The notes: generated from the letters alone by a model not told the origin. A DNA stretch of 64,000 bases from Ruminococcus flavefaciens ND2009 (GCF_000621785.1 NZ_KK211349.1:120798-184797); one strand, 5' to 3'; shown: positions 52,638 to 62,467, counted from the stretch's first letter. Numbers and translations: made by a program.

Positions 52638-53555
52638 TTATAGAGTAACTATTTCTTTTAAACTGCGTTCACAAATATCGTCAACAAGCATCTTACATCC
52701 TCTGTCTATATCTTCTGGGAAAAGTGTTGATACATCAATATTCAATGATTTCAACTGCAAACATATCTCTTTTTTGCATGAATTAGGTATTTTTATTATA
52801 TTAGTGATAAATGGACTGCTGCCTTTATCAATTTCATCTATTCTATCTTCGAAATAATATCCGTTTTGACTTGAAAATCCAGATTTGATTGGATGTTCTC
52901 CATATCCCAAATAATTAACAAACAATATATAGTATCCTGATTGAGCGCGTTGGCGCTCAAAAAATGATTTAGTTTTTATTAAAATAGGTTGCATTGCAGT
53001 ACACATTATTTGCTCATAGTTACTTGTATGCATATTAACAGATAATTTTAATTTTACACCTGATTCTTCTAAGTATTCATCAAAATCAAGCGGATATTGA
53101 TGATTTTTAAATCCTATTGACGATAATGCCTCAATACCTTCATAATCATATGGGTTAATCGCATCCATTTTGAAAACAAATACTTCCCCATTTTTATCTT
53201 GTTTAGAAGAACAAGCAAAATATAATGCTACAAGTGGATTAGAAGTAACATCCAATAATCTCGTAGGTACTCCATAATGCTGCAACTGTGTCAATAATTC
53301 AATATTACTTGTATAATTACAAAAAACATTTGTGTATTTAAGAAGTGATTCTGATACTATTTCTTTTTCAAGTTCTAAGTATTTTTTATCACTTCCTTTT
53401 ATTTCGCGGCATATATGTGGTAACAATTTATAATCTTCGTTGCTTTGCCCCCTATAATAAAACTCACCTAATCTCGAATCATTTATTGTGTGTATTGCTT
53501 CGAGATATTCTGCTATATTTCTTATTTCAAATTCACGTTCATAACAGCATCCCAT
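52638..53555 (-). CDS. FRG-domain protein
   Basis: 305 residues behind GAAAGGAG. FRG signatures: FYYRGQSNEDYKLLPHICRE (about 31-50), LTQLQHYGVPTRLLDVTSNP followed by LVALYFAC (about 85-113), and ERQRAQSGYYILF. FRG domains are found in phage defence and mobile islands; their chemistry is not settled. The gene is AT-rich, ends the island, and stands about 130 bp after the immunity gene on the same strand. It may be an independent defence gene. Confidence 0.8.
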   Translation of the reverse strand: MGCCYEREFEIRNIAEYLEAIHTINDSRLGEFYYRGQSNEDYKLLPHICREIKGSDKKYLELEKEIVSESLLKYTNVFCNYTSNIELLTQLQHYGVPTRLLDVTSNPLVALYFACSSKQDKNGEVFVFKMDAINPYDYEGIEALSSIGFKNHQYPLDFDEYLEESGVKLKLSVNMHTSNYEQIMCTAMQPILIKTKSFFERQRAQSGYYILFVNYLGYGEHPIKSGFSSQNGYYFEDRIDEIDKGSSPFITNIIKIPNSCKKEICLQLKSLNIDVSTLFPEDIDRGCKMLVDDICERSLKEIVTL

Positions 53556-53683
53556 TTTTATTTCTCCTTTCTTTTCTATACCGTCTTTTGGCTATTCTTC
53601 CGTAATATGATTATATATTTGAATTAACTTTAGAGCCTATGTTGAAAACCAATCTATGAAGTGTAATAATGATAACTACTCAC

Positions 53684-54061
53684 TTATTTAAGATACGTTT
53701 CCTTCCAACGCTGATAATATCCAATAGTGTCTTCTGAAATATCATCATACTCATAATCAGCCTTGAAATTGCCTTCATCGTCAACGACAAGCGTCATAAC
53801 ATACCATGTATCCTTCTTGCTCAATTCCTTACGAATAGGCATTATCTGACTATCGATAACAGCAAATGCCTTTATTATATCTCGCTTAGGAATATCTTTA
53901 ATCTTAAAGCAGTCAGTAAACTGTCCGTCACCTGTGTCAACAAAGTACTTCATGCTGTAACTGCTTTCGCCATATTGAGCGTAGAACACTACCTTATGCC
54001 AATCATCGGGCAATACCTCCTGCAATGTATTGAATATGCTCTGATATGGAATATCTTTCAT
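53684..54061 (-). CDS. YezG/DUF600-type immunity protein
   Basis: 125 residues. The start overlaps the toxin stop (ATGA). The pattern DDWHKVVFYAQYGESSYSMK, DTWYVMTLVVDDEGNFKADY and EYDDISEDTIGYYQRWKETYL fits the YezG family, which neutralises YeeF-type nuclease toxins. It has no membrane segment. It should bind and block the nuclease encoded just upstream. Confidence 0.8.
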   Translation of the reverse strand: MKDIPYQSIFNTLQEVLPDDWHKVVFYAQYGESSYSMKYFVDTGDGQFTDCFKIKDIPKRDIIKAFAVIDSQIMPIRKELSKKDTWYVMTLVVDDEGNFKADYEYDDISEDTIGYYQRWKETYLK

Positions 54062-54771
54062 TTCACTTCACCTCTTGGATCATTGGAGAATACCTTGACA
54101 AATTCTTCTCCGTTAATAGAATAGCTTACTATAAAGCTGTCAGGACGATATGACTTGCCGGGATAATCCATTTCGACTTTCATATAAACTTCATTTCCTT
54201 TTGCAACTTCTTTGGCAAGAGAATCTTCAAATTTATTATATTCGCCACGATTTAATGTACTGTCTTGAGGGACTAAGTTACCAATATCCCCTTTTCCATT
54301 AAACCTATCTCCAATTGGATGTCCACGATCATCTGTTGCCTTTTCATCGCCCTTCCCAATTTCAGATAATGTAGTGCTTTGAGGGATTGTTTTATATCCC
54401 TCATGGTTTTTCAACTGCAACTTTCCCTCAGCAGAGACTATTCGCCCCTGATCATCCGTTTCATACTTATAACCATTGATTTCATAGGTATTATCTGCTA
54501 CAAGATCATTATCGACACGATATACTTCGCCGTTATCATCGGTATAGTGCTTTTTACCGTCAACTTCAAAAACAGTATTAGGCTGTAAATCGTTATTTTC
54601 TCCGATTTCTTGTGGTATATCCTGTGCCTTAGCAGAGTTCTCGCCGATTTCTTTTGGAGCATCGGTATAACTATTCTTATTTTCGCCTATCTCTTTTGGA
54701 ACTTCAACTGGCTTGATTTCTGAAACCTTTGCAGGATTAACATCAGATGATACATCTTTCATGTTCATCAT
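54058..54771 (-). CDS. DNA/RNA non-specific endonuclease toxin
   Basis: 237 residues; start ATG 54771 overlaps the ATPase stop (TAATG), with GGGGGT 8 nt upstream. Residues about 17-60 contain three copies of a P(K/Q)EIGEN motif. Two related beta units follow (NTVFEVDGKKHYTDDNGEVY and NTYEINGYKYETDDQGRI). The C-terminal nuclease (about 135-237) has DDRGHPIGDRFNGKGDIGNL, VPQDSTLNRGEY and SYRPDSFIVSY, the Endonuclease_NS_2 pattern with its catalytic His in DRGH. There is no signal peptide or LXG domain, so any delivery must use the encoded ATPase/GTPase or another route. Confidence 0.85.
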   Translation of the reverse strand: MMNMKDVSSDVNPAKVSEIKPVEVPKEIGENKNSYTDAPKEIGENSAKAQDIPQEIGENNDLQPNTVFEVDGKKHYTDDNGEVYRVDNDLVADNTYEINGYKYETDDQGRIVSAEGKLQLKNHEGYKTIPQSTTLSEIGKGDEKATDDRGHPIGDRFNGKGDIGNLVPQDSTLNRGEYNKFEDSLAKEVAKGNEVYMKVEMDYPGKSYRPDSFIVSYSINGEEFVKVFSNDPRGEVK

Positions 54772-57700
54772 TACATGATACCCCCATTCATTCCGAAATA
54801 TTGGTATCTGCGAGCAATATCCGCACAAGTTTCCTCACTGTTAATAGCAATGCAGATATACTGCTGAACTGTATCTATCAGCTTATCATCGCTGTCAAGC
54901 GAGAATACACTTCCAATAGACCGACGTACACGGATGAGACCGACTTCGTTGTTTTCAGCGTTTCTGAGAAGCATTGCGGTTCTATGTCCGCCGAATACAT
55001 TATAAGCAACAATTAGCTTTTCTTCCTCGGTAAGCGATTCATCTGCAAGTCCTTTACGGAGGATACGCTTTGTGTTATCGCCGTTTTCAAGCCTGTTTAT
55101 CCAATCAAGTACTTCTGTTTTTTCTTCATCAGACAAAGCTATTTTTTCGGAAATGCCGTAAATATTCAGCATAAGATGATAAGCAGATATATTGCTCTCT
55201 TTCTTGTTGAAAGCATATTTACGCTCTTTATCGTATTTTTCAGACTTGCATAATACCGCTTCTATCCAATCGTTCTGATGAATAACTGCAACGAATGCAG
55301 GCAGTTTCGCAAGTTCCTTGATCTGAACATCATTCAATGCTATCGACTTTCCGACAAGCTCACAATCATGTTCATCGGGAAGTCGGAAAATGATCTTGGT
55401 ATTTGTGTTGCGGATAACTGCTTCATCAAGCATATCGGGAGCTTGATCTGCAATGATAAAGCCTTCACCGTATGTACGCATCTCTGCAATCGCATTTGTG
55501 AGCATCTCAACAGACTTGCCCTGTAAATTTGATGATTCCTGTGCCTGAGCAAAGGAAGTTCGTCTGAGGAGATTGTGAGCTTCCTCCAATACAGTAATAT
55601 GTTGTAAGCTTTCATTCATCTTATCGGGCTGCATACGGTATTCCTGCAACTTCATGATAAGAATGCCCATAATAAGCGATTTGGTCTCAACAGAACCTAC
55701 TCTGCTTATATCAACAATAACATTCTTGTCAAAGAGAGCTTTGTTGCTTATCTCCTTAGTAGAGCAGAATATCTCACCGTTGATACCGTTCGTCAAGGAT
55801 TTTACTCTTGTTATCAACGCTCCCGAATAGTCACTCTTGGTATCTGCGGAATACAGAGATTCGCTCATTATTTCGGGTAACACCTTTATCAAATCAGCGA
55901 ATGTCGGGAACTCATCACTGTAATATGCAGGATTCGAGAATATCCAGCCTTTATCCTTGTATACTCTCTCTATAGCATCTTTCAGCACAGCAGGCATAGC
56001 TGCATACATTGGCCAGCAGGCGTTGAAAATCTCAACAAGGCGGTCAATATGTTCCAAAACATTGATATGCTTCGGGAACGAGAAAGGATTTATATGCAGA
56101 AGCTCGGTGTACATAGGATTGGTTCCGTATACGCTGACATCATCAAATCCACCGAGAACATTCTTGTATTCGCCCTTTGCAGGCTCGATAACAAGAAAAT
56201 GCTTGTCCTCCTCATATATCTGTTCAAGCAAATTATATATAAAATTTGACTTACCTGTTCCTGTTGAGCCTGTTATGAATGTATGAGCGCAAAGGCTGTC
56301 CATATCGAGTTTGACACGGATATTCTTATCCTCTTTACGCATATGATATACATTGCCTGCAATGAGAGTTTTGGGCGCTTTCTCACTTGGCGGTGTAAAC
56401 TTCTGAACTTCTCTGCCAAATGCAACGCTTTCAAGTACAGGCAGACCACTTACCGACTTTTTAGGCAGATTCAGCGAATATGCAAGTTCTCTGCCCGTAA
56501 GCGATACTGTAGCATTAACATGAGGTGGATACATTAGCCAATCCGGATCGAACGACGGATCATCAGGAGTTATATCAAGTTCAAATTCCGGATGCTGTAA
56601 TCTCCTGATAAATTCCATGATGTTGGCTATATCGTCTTTCCGTTCCTCACGGTACTCCCAAAGATTTACGGCAGACTGTGATAAATACGAATTCTCGCCT
56701 TGTGTTAAGGCAAGATACATATGAGCAGTATTATTGGCGATTATAGGACTTTCAGACATAAAGTAGGCAGAGAAATCCCACATACCGAGTGCCGTACTCT
56801 GCTCCACACGCTTTATCTGCTTCTCAATAAGCTCAAGTGTATTCTTAACATCATAGTTTATGAAATTTTGAGTGAGGGCATCATTTTTGCCCATAAGAAC
56901 CGTAACATTAGAAGAACGGGAGAAGTTAACGCCGAAGTTCATACCTATATTTGTGGCTATGCTATGGGCATTAGATGCCATTCTGCCTATCGTATCGGTA
57001 ATAGATTTGCCCTTTGTGACTGTATCAGCAAGACCTTTAGCCGCAGTTTCAGCGTGAGACAGTCCCTGGGTAGCGGTTTGGGTTATCGTATGACCTGATC
57101 CACTGGTATTGGTAGTCGATGTACCTGAACCAGTCGTATTGGTAGTGCTACTGCTTGTACCTGTTTGATTTGCAGTGCTATTGCTCGTACTTCCCGAGCC
57201 GCCTATACCAAAAGGAGTAATACTTACATTTCCTGTTGCTGAATCAGTATCGGTAACAGAAGTATTCTCTCCTGTCATGTTGGCTGTACTGGTATTAGTA
57301 CTTGTTCCTTGACTTGTCGACTGATTAGTGGTATCACTTGTACCAGACGAGGTACTACTGTTTGTACCGTCTGTTGTGCTATCAGTAGATGAATCCGTAT
57401 GTGCTGTACTATCGCTGACAGTCGTTCCTCTTGAACTGTTTGTGCCTGCGGTAGTAGTATCTCCTATCTGTCTGCCTGCTGAACCGCCGAGATTTGCTCC
57501 GAATGTTGCCGATGAACCTACTGCTGTGGTCTCTGAAAGCGTGAATGTAGTTGACCACGTTGAGAATGGCGCTAACTTTGAATACAGCTCGCTGAGAGCA
57601 TTTTTCCTTTCAAGCTGCTCTTTTACGGGTGTTGCAAGAAGAACAATAGTATATTCTTCAAGTTCACTGCTCGGAACAATACCGTCAATGAGCTTCTCCA

Positions 57701-58376
57701 TACTTTGACTTATAAACTTTTCTGACTTCTCAGACGCTATATTGGACACGATAGCGACTGAGGACTTTTTTATGTCCTTTAAAACAGGAATAACGCCTGC
57801 ATTCAGCTTGTCATGCGGCAGCTTCTTGATCTCTGCGCCGGCAAAGTTACCCAACAAGGACGATTCAAGTCGCTTTCCAAACATATCAGCGATATGAGGA
57901 GTATCCTTTTCGCTATTGTTGACAACTGCGAAATAAACCGTAGTACCGCTAACTCGGCGATTAAAGATGAGTGCGATATTGCAGTTTTCCTCTGAGAGCA
58001 CATGATACATATTCGTCAGCTTATCAAGATTGTCCTCGGTCGGATCGGTGACCCACTTTGTTACTTCAAAATATCGGATACGGTTATCAAGACTTCTCTC
58101 ATCATCAGCTTCACCGATAAACATCGGTTTGTAAAGCTCTGAAAGCTGAGGGAGATACGCTTCATAGGCTTCAATGGCATACGAGCCTAACAGTCTTTCG
58201 ATGCTTTCGGGATCGGTCTCAGGCTTTTCCATGAGATAAGCATTACGCTTTTCCTCTATCTTTTCAAGCTGTGCAGAGCTTAGTCCCGAAGCCTTTGCGA
58301 CAATATTACCGCCTTTGTTTGCGACTTTTCCTGCTATTTTACCTGCTCCGCTTTTGATAGTTGCCAATATAGCCAT
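54771..58376 (-). CDS. HerA-like ATPase with Ser/Thr-rich insert
   Basis: 1201 residues. The N-terminal part (about 1-310) is mixed alpha/beta. Then a Ser/Thr/Gly-rich low-complexity stretch (about 315-440) is followed by a helical segment with GMNFGVNFSRSSNVTVLMGK. The C-terminal motor has Walker A GSTGTGKSN (about 705) and Walker B ITVLEEAHNLL (about 927), plus IIADQAPDMLDEAVIRNTNT, in the HerA/FtsK superfamily order. The stop overlaps the nuclease toxin start, so the two are translated together. Such hexameric motors pump DNA or protein. Here it may move or control the nuclease. No membrane segment is obvious. Confidence 0.8.
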   Translation of the reverse strand: MAILATIKSGAGKIAGKVANKGGNIVAKASGLSSAQLEKIEEKRNAYLMEKPETDPESIERLLGSYAIEAYEAYLPQLSELYKPMFIGEADDERSLDNRIRYFEVTKWVTDPTEDNLDKLTNMYHVLSEENCNIALIFNRRVSGTTVYFAVVNNSEKDTPHIADMFGKRLESSLLGNFAGAEIKKLPHDKLNAGVIPVLKDIKKSSVAIVSNIASEKSEKFISQSMEKLIDGIVPSSELEEYTIVLLATPVKEQLERKNALSELYSKLAPFSTWSTTFTLSETTAVGSSATFGANLGGSAGRQIGDTTTAGTNSSRGTTVSDSTAHTDSSTDSTTDGTNSSTSSGTSDTTNQSTSQGTSTNTSTANMTGENTSVTDTDSATGNVSITPFGIGGSGSTSNSTANQTGTSSSTTNTTGSGTSTTNTSGSGHTITQTATQGLSHAETAAKGLADTVTKGKSITDTIGRMASNAHSIATNIGMNFGVNFSRSSNVTVLMGKNDALTQNFINYDVKNTLELIEKQIKRVEQSTALGMWDFSAYFMSESPIIANNTAHMYLALTQGENSYLSQSAVNLWEYREERKDDIANIMEFIRRLQHPEFELDITPDDPSFDPDWLMYPPHVNATVSLTGRELAYSLNLPKKSVSGLPVLESVAFGREVQKFTPPSEKAPKTLIAGNVYHMRKEDKNIRVKLDMDSLCAHTFITGSTGTGKSNFIYNLLEQIYEEDKHFLVIEPAKGEYKNVLGGFDDVSVYGTNPMYTELLHINPFSFPKHINVLEHIDRLVEIFNACWPMYAAMPAVLKDAIERVYKDKGWIFSNPAYYSDEFPTFADLIKVLPEIMSESLYSADTKSDYSGALITRVKSLTNGINGEIFCSTKEISNKALFDKNVIVDISRVGSVETKSLIMGILIMKLQEYRMQPDKMNESLQHITVLEEAHNLLRRTSFAQAQESSNLQGKSVEMLTNAIAEMRTYGEGFIIADQAPDMLDEAVIRNTNTKIIFRLPDEHDCELVGKSIALNDVQIKELAKLPAFVAVIHQNDWIEAVLCKSEKYDKERKYAFNKKESNISAYHLMLNIYGISEKIALSDEEKTEVLDWINRLENGDNTKRILRKGLADESLTEEEKLIVAYNVFGGHRTAMLLRNAENNEVGLIRVRRSIGSVFSLDSDDKLIDTVQQYICIAINSEETCADIARRYQYFGMNGGIM

Positions 58377-58402
58377 AGTATACCCCCATTTCTATGAACC
58401 GC

Positions 58403-60778
58403 TTACTCTGCCTGTATTTCTAACAGACGGCAAACATAGTCTTTCGTATCTTCAAGTAATTTAAGATGCTTTTTCTTTTCTTCGATGATCTGGTTAAGCT
58501 CTCCGATCTTTACTTCCCAATCATGAAGATCGGTATTGAATGTACAGAGCTTTGTCTTGATGCTTGCAACAAGTGCTTTGCTCCATTCTTCAAAATATCT
58601 GCTGTTATTACTGCTTACACGCTCGATTTCCTGCATAACAACATCATCAAGCGTCTGAACAAGGTTCTTACAGCAAGTTCCATTATCATATTTATCCTTG
58701 CCGAAGAATGTGCGCTTTACAGCGTGGATAGAGCGCAGATCAAATTCAACAACTGCTCTTGTCATGTTCTCCATGTTAAGCAATATAGAGTTCATAATAG
58801 CCTTCTGCTCATCATTAAGAACATCACTGTCGGTAATAATCCCCTTACAATCAGCCTTGAATGTCTCGGTAGCATTTTCCCAGAATGATCCGATAAGAGC
58901 GTTGGCGATAGAAGAAAATGCGTTAAGAAGTGCATTATATCTGTATCTTACCTTGCTCTCCATTCTGCGGAGCGCTTCTTCCATGTCAAAGCCTTGCTGT
59001 TCTTTCAAAGCGGAAATGTTCTTCCATTCCTGTTCAAACTCGGAATAGATGCTTAGCTTACGGATTTGCAGGAAATTTTTATATACAAGTCCATTCTGAG
59101 CCTTGAAACCGTCAAAGCTCTGACCAATAGTCTGTCTAAACTCAACAGACCTTCCACTCGCAGTCAAGCTTTGCTTATTATCCAACGATTCAGCAAGTGT
59201 ACGCTGTTTATCTTCAAAGAGTGTTTGTGTGGAGATAAGTTCATCGTCACGCTGACGCTCTATTTCACGGACGTTATCCTCACAAAGCTGGATTGCCCTT
59301 TGCAGATACTCAGTAGCACGGCTGCATTTGTTACAAAGTGCATATCTGAGAGCATAATCCGATATCTCATGCTCGATACTTGCAAGACCGCTGTTGATGA
59401 AAAGAGTGGTATCTGATACAACACCTTCTTCAACAACAGGAGCAACTTCTCTGCTCTTATCAATTATATTATATTTGTACAGCACCTTATCGCCACGAGC
59501 GAATTTACGGCATCTGTCATCATAAGCATCAAAAGCATCTTCATCTATCCATGCGGATTTATCGTCGGGCTCGTCTTTCTTACTTGCAAGAGCAATTACA
59601 GACGAGAGGAAGAATATCCTCGTAGACTTCCACTTGGTTATCTTCAAACTCTGATAACGTTCACGCTTTTCGGACAATGAGCTTGGCGTAAGTATATCGC
59701 CCTTATTCACTACAATGATCGCATTTGACGTATCCAATGCTTTGCCTGTTTCCTGAATCAGAGCAAGAAGGTTATTGTTATCGGTGTAGTCCATTGTATC
59801 AGGAGTAGTCAGAAGAATGAGCAGGGCATTGGTCTGCTTACTGAGAGACTCCCTGAGAATATCAAAATGCTTCTTGTTACTATCGGAATTTGAACCGGGA
59901 GTGTCATAGATAACAAACTGATAGTGACTATCGAAGTAAGTCACCTGTCTGAAAGGTACACTTATATCTATCCTGCCTATTTCTGTAAGCAGTTTGCCCT
60001 TGTTAAGCCAGTCAAGGAAGCGATGCATATTCTTAATTTCATTATCTGCCTTCCCATCTGTGAAAACTGCTCCGATTTCTGCATTGACCTCAGACGGACA
60101 GCTATCTGAAACAGTATACTCATCATTGCTGAATGATACGGTTATAGCTTGCCCAGATACCTCAAATGATATGGAGTATGTATCACTGCAAGTGATCTTA
60201 AACATCTTTGCGGTTGTCGGATCAGACGAGCTGGGCAGTATCTCATAACCAATAAGGCTGTTGATAAATGCCGATTTGCCTGCACTGCAAAGACCTGTAA
60301 CGCAGATAGCGATAGATTCATCTATGGTATCTCTGTACTTGCTTATCTCAGCAGCGATCTCGTCTTTGATATACTCACTATCTTCAAGAGTGGAAATAAC
60401 ATCATCAAAGCGAGTTTCAATCTGCTGCATTACATATGGAGCTTCATTGAAATACTGCTGATTCTTTTCGCTTACAATATTACAATCAGCGAAATATGTG
60501 GATATGACACTTTCTAAAGCATCATAATCGTCCTTATTTCCTATGAAATCAATATGAAGTCCTTTGTTGCCAGGGTTAAAATGCTTGTTTAGAAGCTCGA
60601 CGATCTCATATGCACGATTCTGGAATGATGTTTTTGTAAATTTATCATTTATCAGTTCTGAGCTGTATTCAGCGGAAAGCTCGCTGATATTGACAAAACT
60701 GTCGTTTTCATAGCATTCGTAGACAATTTCTTTGGTATAGGGATTACAAGTGATCCTCATCTTATATGCGTTCTCCAT
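58403..60778 (-). CDS. Dynamin-like GTPase
   Basis: 791 residues. G1 GLCSAGKSAFIN (about 157-168), switch I Thr in SSDPTTAKMF, G3 DTPGSN (about 293-298) and G4 NKGD (about 358) mark a dynamin/GBP-like GTPase domain. A long helical region with coiled coils follows (ISTQTLFEDKQRTLAESLDN, LNQIIEEKKKHLKLLEDTKD). Bacterial dynamin-like proteins remodel membranes or act in phage defence. Only 26 nt separate it from the HerA-like gene, so the two are probably one unit. No transmembrane helix is seen. Confidence 0.85.
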   Translation of the reverse strand: MENAYKMRITCNPYTKEIVYECYENDSFVNISELSAEYSSELINDKFTKTSFQNRAYEIVELLNKHFNPGNKGLHIDFIGNKDDYDALESVISTYFADCNIVSEKNQQYFNEAPYVMQQIETRFDDVISTLEDSEYIKDEIAAEISKYRDTIDESIAICVTGLCSAGKSAFINSLIGYEILPSSSDPTTAKMFKITCSDTYSISFEVSGQAITVSFSNDEYTVSDSCPSEVNAEIGAVFTDGKADNEIKNMHRFLDWLNKGKLLTEIGRIDISVPFRQVTYFDSHYQFVIYDTPGSNSDSNKKHFDILRESLSKQTNALLILLTTPDTMDYTDNNNLLALIQETGKALDTSNAIIVVNKGDILTPSSLSEKRERYQSLKITKWKSTRIFFLSSVIALASKKDEPDDKSAWIDEDAFDAYDDRCRKFARGDKVLYKYNIIDKSREVAPVVEEGVVSDTTLFINSGLASIEHEISDYALRYALCNKCSRATEYLQRAIQLCEDNVREIERQRDDELISTQTLFEDKQRTLAESLDNKQSLTASGRSVEFRQTIGQSFDGFKAQNGLVYKNFLQIRKLSIYSEFEQEWKNISALKEQQGFDMEEALRRMESKVRYRYNALLNAFSSIANALIGSFWENATETFKADCKGIITDSDVLNDEQKAIMNSILLNMENMTRAVVEFDLRSIHAVKRTFFGKDKYDNGTCCKNLVQTLDDVVMQEIERVSSNNSRYFEEWSKALVASIKTKLCTFNTDLHDWEVKIGELNQIIEEKKKHLKLLEDTKDYVCRLLEIQAE

Positions 60779-60957
60779 ATTTACCCCCTGAATACATAAG
60801 TTTAGTATCGCAATTCATAATCTGCAAACGTAACAATTTACAAATTTTTATAATGTATTATACCACAAATTTAGTAAAAAAGCAATACATTTCGCTATGT
60901 TTAAACAATATAAAAATGAATTCCAAAGATTGATCCTCAACTTCAATCATGCTGGAA

Positions 60958-61431
60958 TCAAAGTTGCATATCAGCCAAGTTCCTAACCTTTTTTCTATGC
61001 TTCTCGGCATACTGCATCGTTTTATACGCTCCGCCGCTCTTATGTTGAATACAGCACACGACCAGGTCAGAACGAGCAACCATGCACCTGTTACGGACTT
61101 GTATTGCAGATTTATAGTGTGCTTCAGATGATTCGGCACAGATCTCCACCTCATCATAGTAACTGAGATAGCTCTGCTCGTTGTCACGGTACTCGGCTTT
61201 CATATACGGCAGCACAAGGATCAGTGATGTATTGCCGCAGCCGTATTGCTTGACAGCTCGTCTGATCGCTGATGCCGCCAAGAGATCAAATTCTCCGTCC
61301 CGACCGACCAGAAACTCTACATACTGTTTCTGCATGATGAGATCATGCAAGAGTTTTTCCAGTCTTCTTTCGATCTCTGCCGTTCTTTCTACTTCACGAT
61401 GCCCAAAGAAACTGACTGTATACATCTCCAT
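60958..61431 (-). CDS. SLOG/DUF1273-like protein
   Basis: 157 residues from ATG 61431 behind AGGTGAT. SFFGHREVERTAEIERRLEK and FLVGRDGEFDLLAASAIRRA, then SDLVVCCIQHKSGGAYKTMQ, are the Rossmann-like motifs of the YpsA/DUF1273 branch of the SLOG superfamily. Its members sense or make nucleotide-derived ligands in defence and stress contexts. It is upstream of the GTPase operon by about 180 bp and divergent from the XRE gene. A sensor role for the island is inferred. Confidence 0.75.
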   Translation of the reverse strand: MEMYTVSFFGHREVERTAEIERRLEKLLHDLIMQKQYVEFLVGRDGEFDLLAASAIRRAVKQYGCGNTSLILVLPYMKAEYRDNEQSYLSYYDEVEICAESSEAHYKSAIQVRNRCMVARSDLVVCCIQHKSGGAYKTMQYAEKHRKKVRNLADMQL

Positions 61432-61605
61432 AGCTATCACCTGAAAATGTCATTGCCCATCTTTCTAATGATATTTCTACGCATACTGTCTAATATATCT
61501 TGATTATAACATATTTTAGAAGATTATTCAAGAGCAAACAACATATTTCCTTTGAGTATAGCTGATTTCTTTTGCTGTATTATAGTAGTAAGAGGTGATT
61601 TGACT

Positions 61606-61917
61606 ATGACAGACGATTTTGTAAGAAACAGGATTACTCAGCTTCGGCTGCAAAAGGGAGTATCGGAATATCAAATGAGCTATGATCTCGGTCATAGCCG
61701 TGGATATATCTATAATATTTCATCGGGCAAGTCGCTTCCGCCGCTTTCGGAACTGTTTGCGATATGTGACTACTTCGGTATTACACCTGCGGAGTTCTTC
61801 GATGACAGCGTTTCCAATCCTGAGCTGATTCAGAAAGCCGTTGAAGGTATGAAGCAACTCGATGATGGAGATCAGTTGATGATACTGAATCACATCAATA
61901 GATTATTGAAAAAATAG
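61606..61917 (+). CDS. XRE-family regulator
   Basis: 103 residues, start 61606 behind AGAGGTGATTTG. A helix-turn-helix (about 8-65: RNRITQLRLQKGVSEYQMSY, GYIYNISSGKSLPPLSELFA) is followed by a helical C-terminus. It is divergent from the SLOG gene across a 174-bp region and is the likely regulator of the island. Confidence 0.8.
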   Translation: MTDDFVRNRITQLRLQKGVSEYQMSYDLGHSRGYIYNISSGKSLPPLSELFAICDYFGITPAEFFDDSVSNPELIQKAVEGMKQLDDGDQLMILNHINRLLKK

Positions 61918-61929
61918 GAGGATAGCCAT

Positions 61930-62124
61930 ATGAATGATTTCATGCTAAAGCCTGACATAGAACCTAGAGATCCTTACCAAAAAGCCTTTAAAGACTGTAT
62001 GCAGGCATTACAATCTTTTTCTGAATTATCCCCACAGCTACAGCAGCAATTGTTTAACGAGTTATCTAGATATGTTGCTATGAACAATTTGTTTAACAAC
62101 CTTTACAATAACGGAATGAGATAA
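61930..62124 (+). CDS. Small helical protein after the XRE gene
   Basis: 64 residues behind TAGGAGGATAGCC, 12 nt after the XRE stop. Helical, with a Gln-rich centre (SPQLQQQLFNELSRYV) and an Asn-rich end. No family recognised. The spacing and strong ribosome site make it a believable second gene of the XRE unit. Confidence 0.6.
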   Translation: MNDFMLKPDIEPRDPYQKAFKDCMQALQSFSELSPQLQQQLFNELSRYVAMNNLFNNLYNNGMR

Positions 62125-62128
62125 AAAT

Positions 62129-62168
62129 AAAGGAGTGCTATCATCATGATAACACTCCTTATTGTTTA
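62129..62168 (+). terminator. Terminator of the XRE unit
   Basis: AAGGAGTG.TATCAT / ATGATA.CACTCCTT stem, loop of one base, followed by ATTGTTTATT. Confidence 0.75.
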
Positions 62169-62467
62169 TTCGTCATCGTCATTTCATTCGTCAATTCCAT
62201 GCAGAAGTTGGATGTAAACACACTCCATTTGGTTACTCTTATCACTCCAGTGAGCATCATCTTTTCAAGGAAATACAACTTTTCTTCTTTGCAGTCAGCC
62301 CAAGCCTGGTGCTCACCATTGTATACAGTAGTAATTGTCTAACTTTTGGAGGACAACAATTCATTTTCAGTAAGGTTATGCTTTCATATCATTATTAAAG
62401 ATTATATTCATCACGATACTATTTTAAGTCAACACATATAATTAAGTGTAACCGTATGGAAACAACA
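62169..62467. other. Gene-free spacer
   Basis: About 300 bp between the XRE-unit terminator and the minus-strand terminator; short frames here have no ribosome site or recognisable content. Confidence 0.5.

Noticed and set aside
56970-57480. CRISPR or tandem DNA repeat in the Ser/Thr-coding stretch
   Set aside because: The repetition is at the amino-acid level with irregular units and an open frame; no spacer-repeat structure.
62162-62398. 78-codon plus-strand frame after the XRE unit
   Set aside because: It starts inside a terminator and has no ribosome site or recognisable composition.
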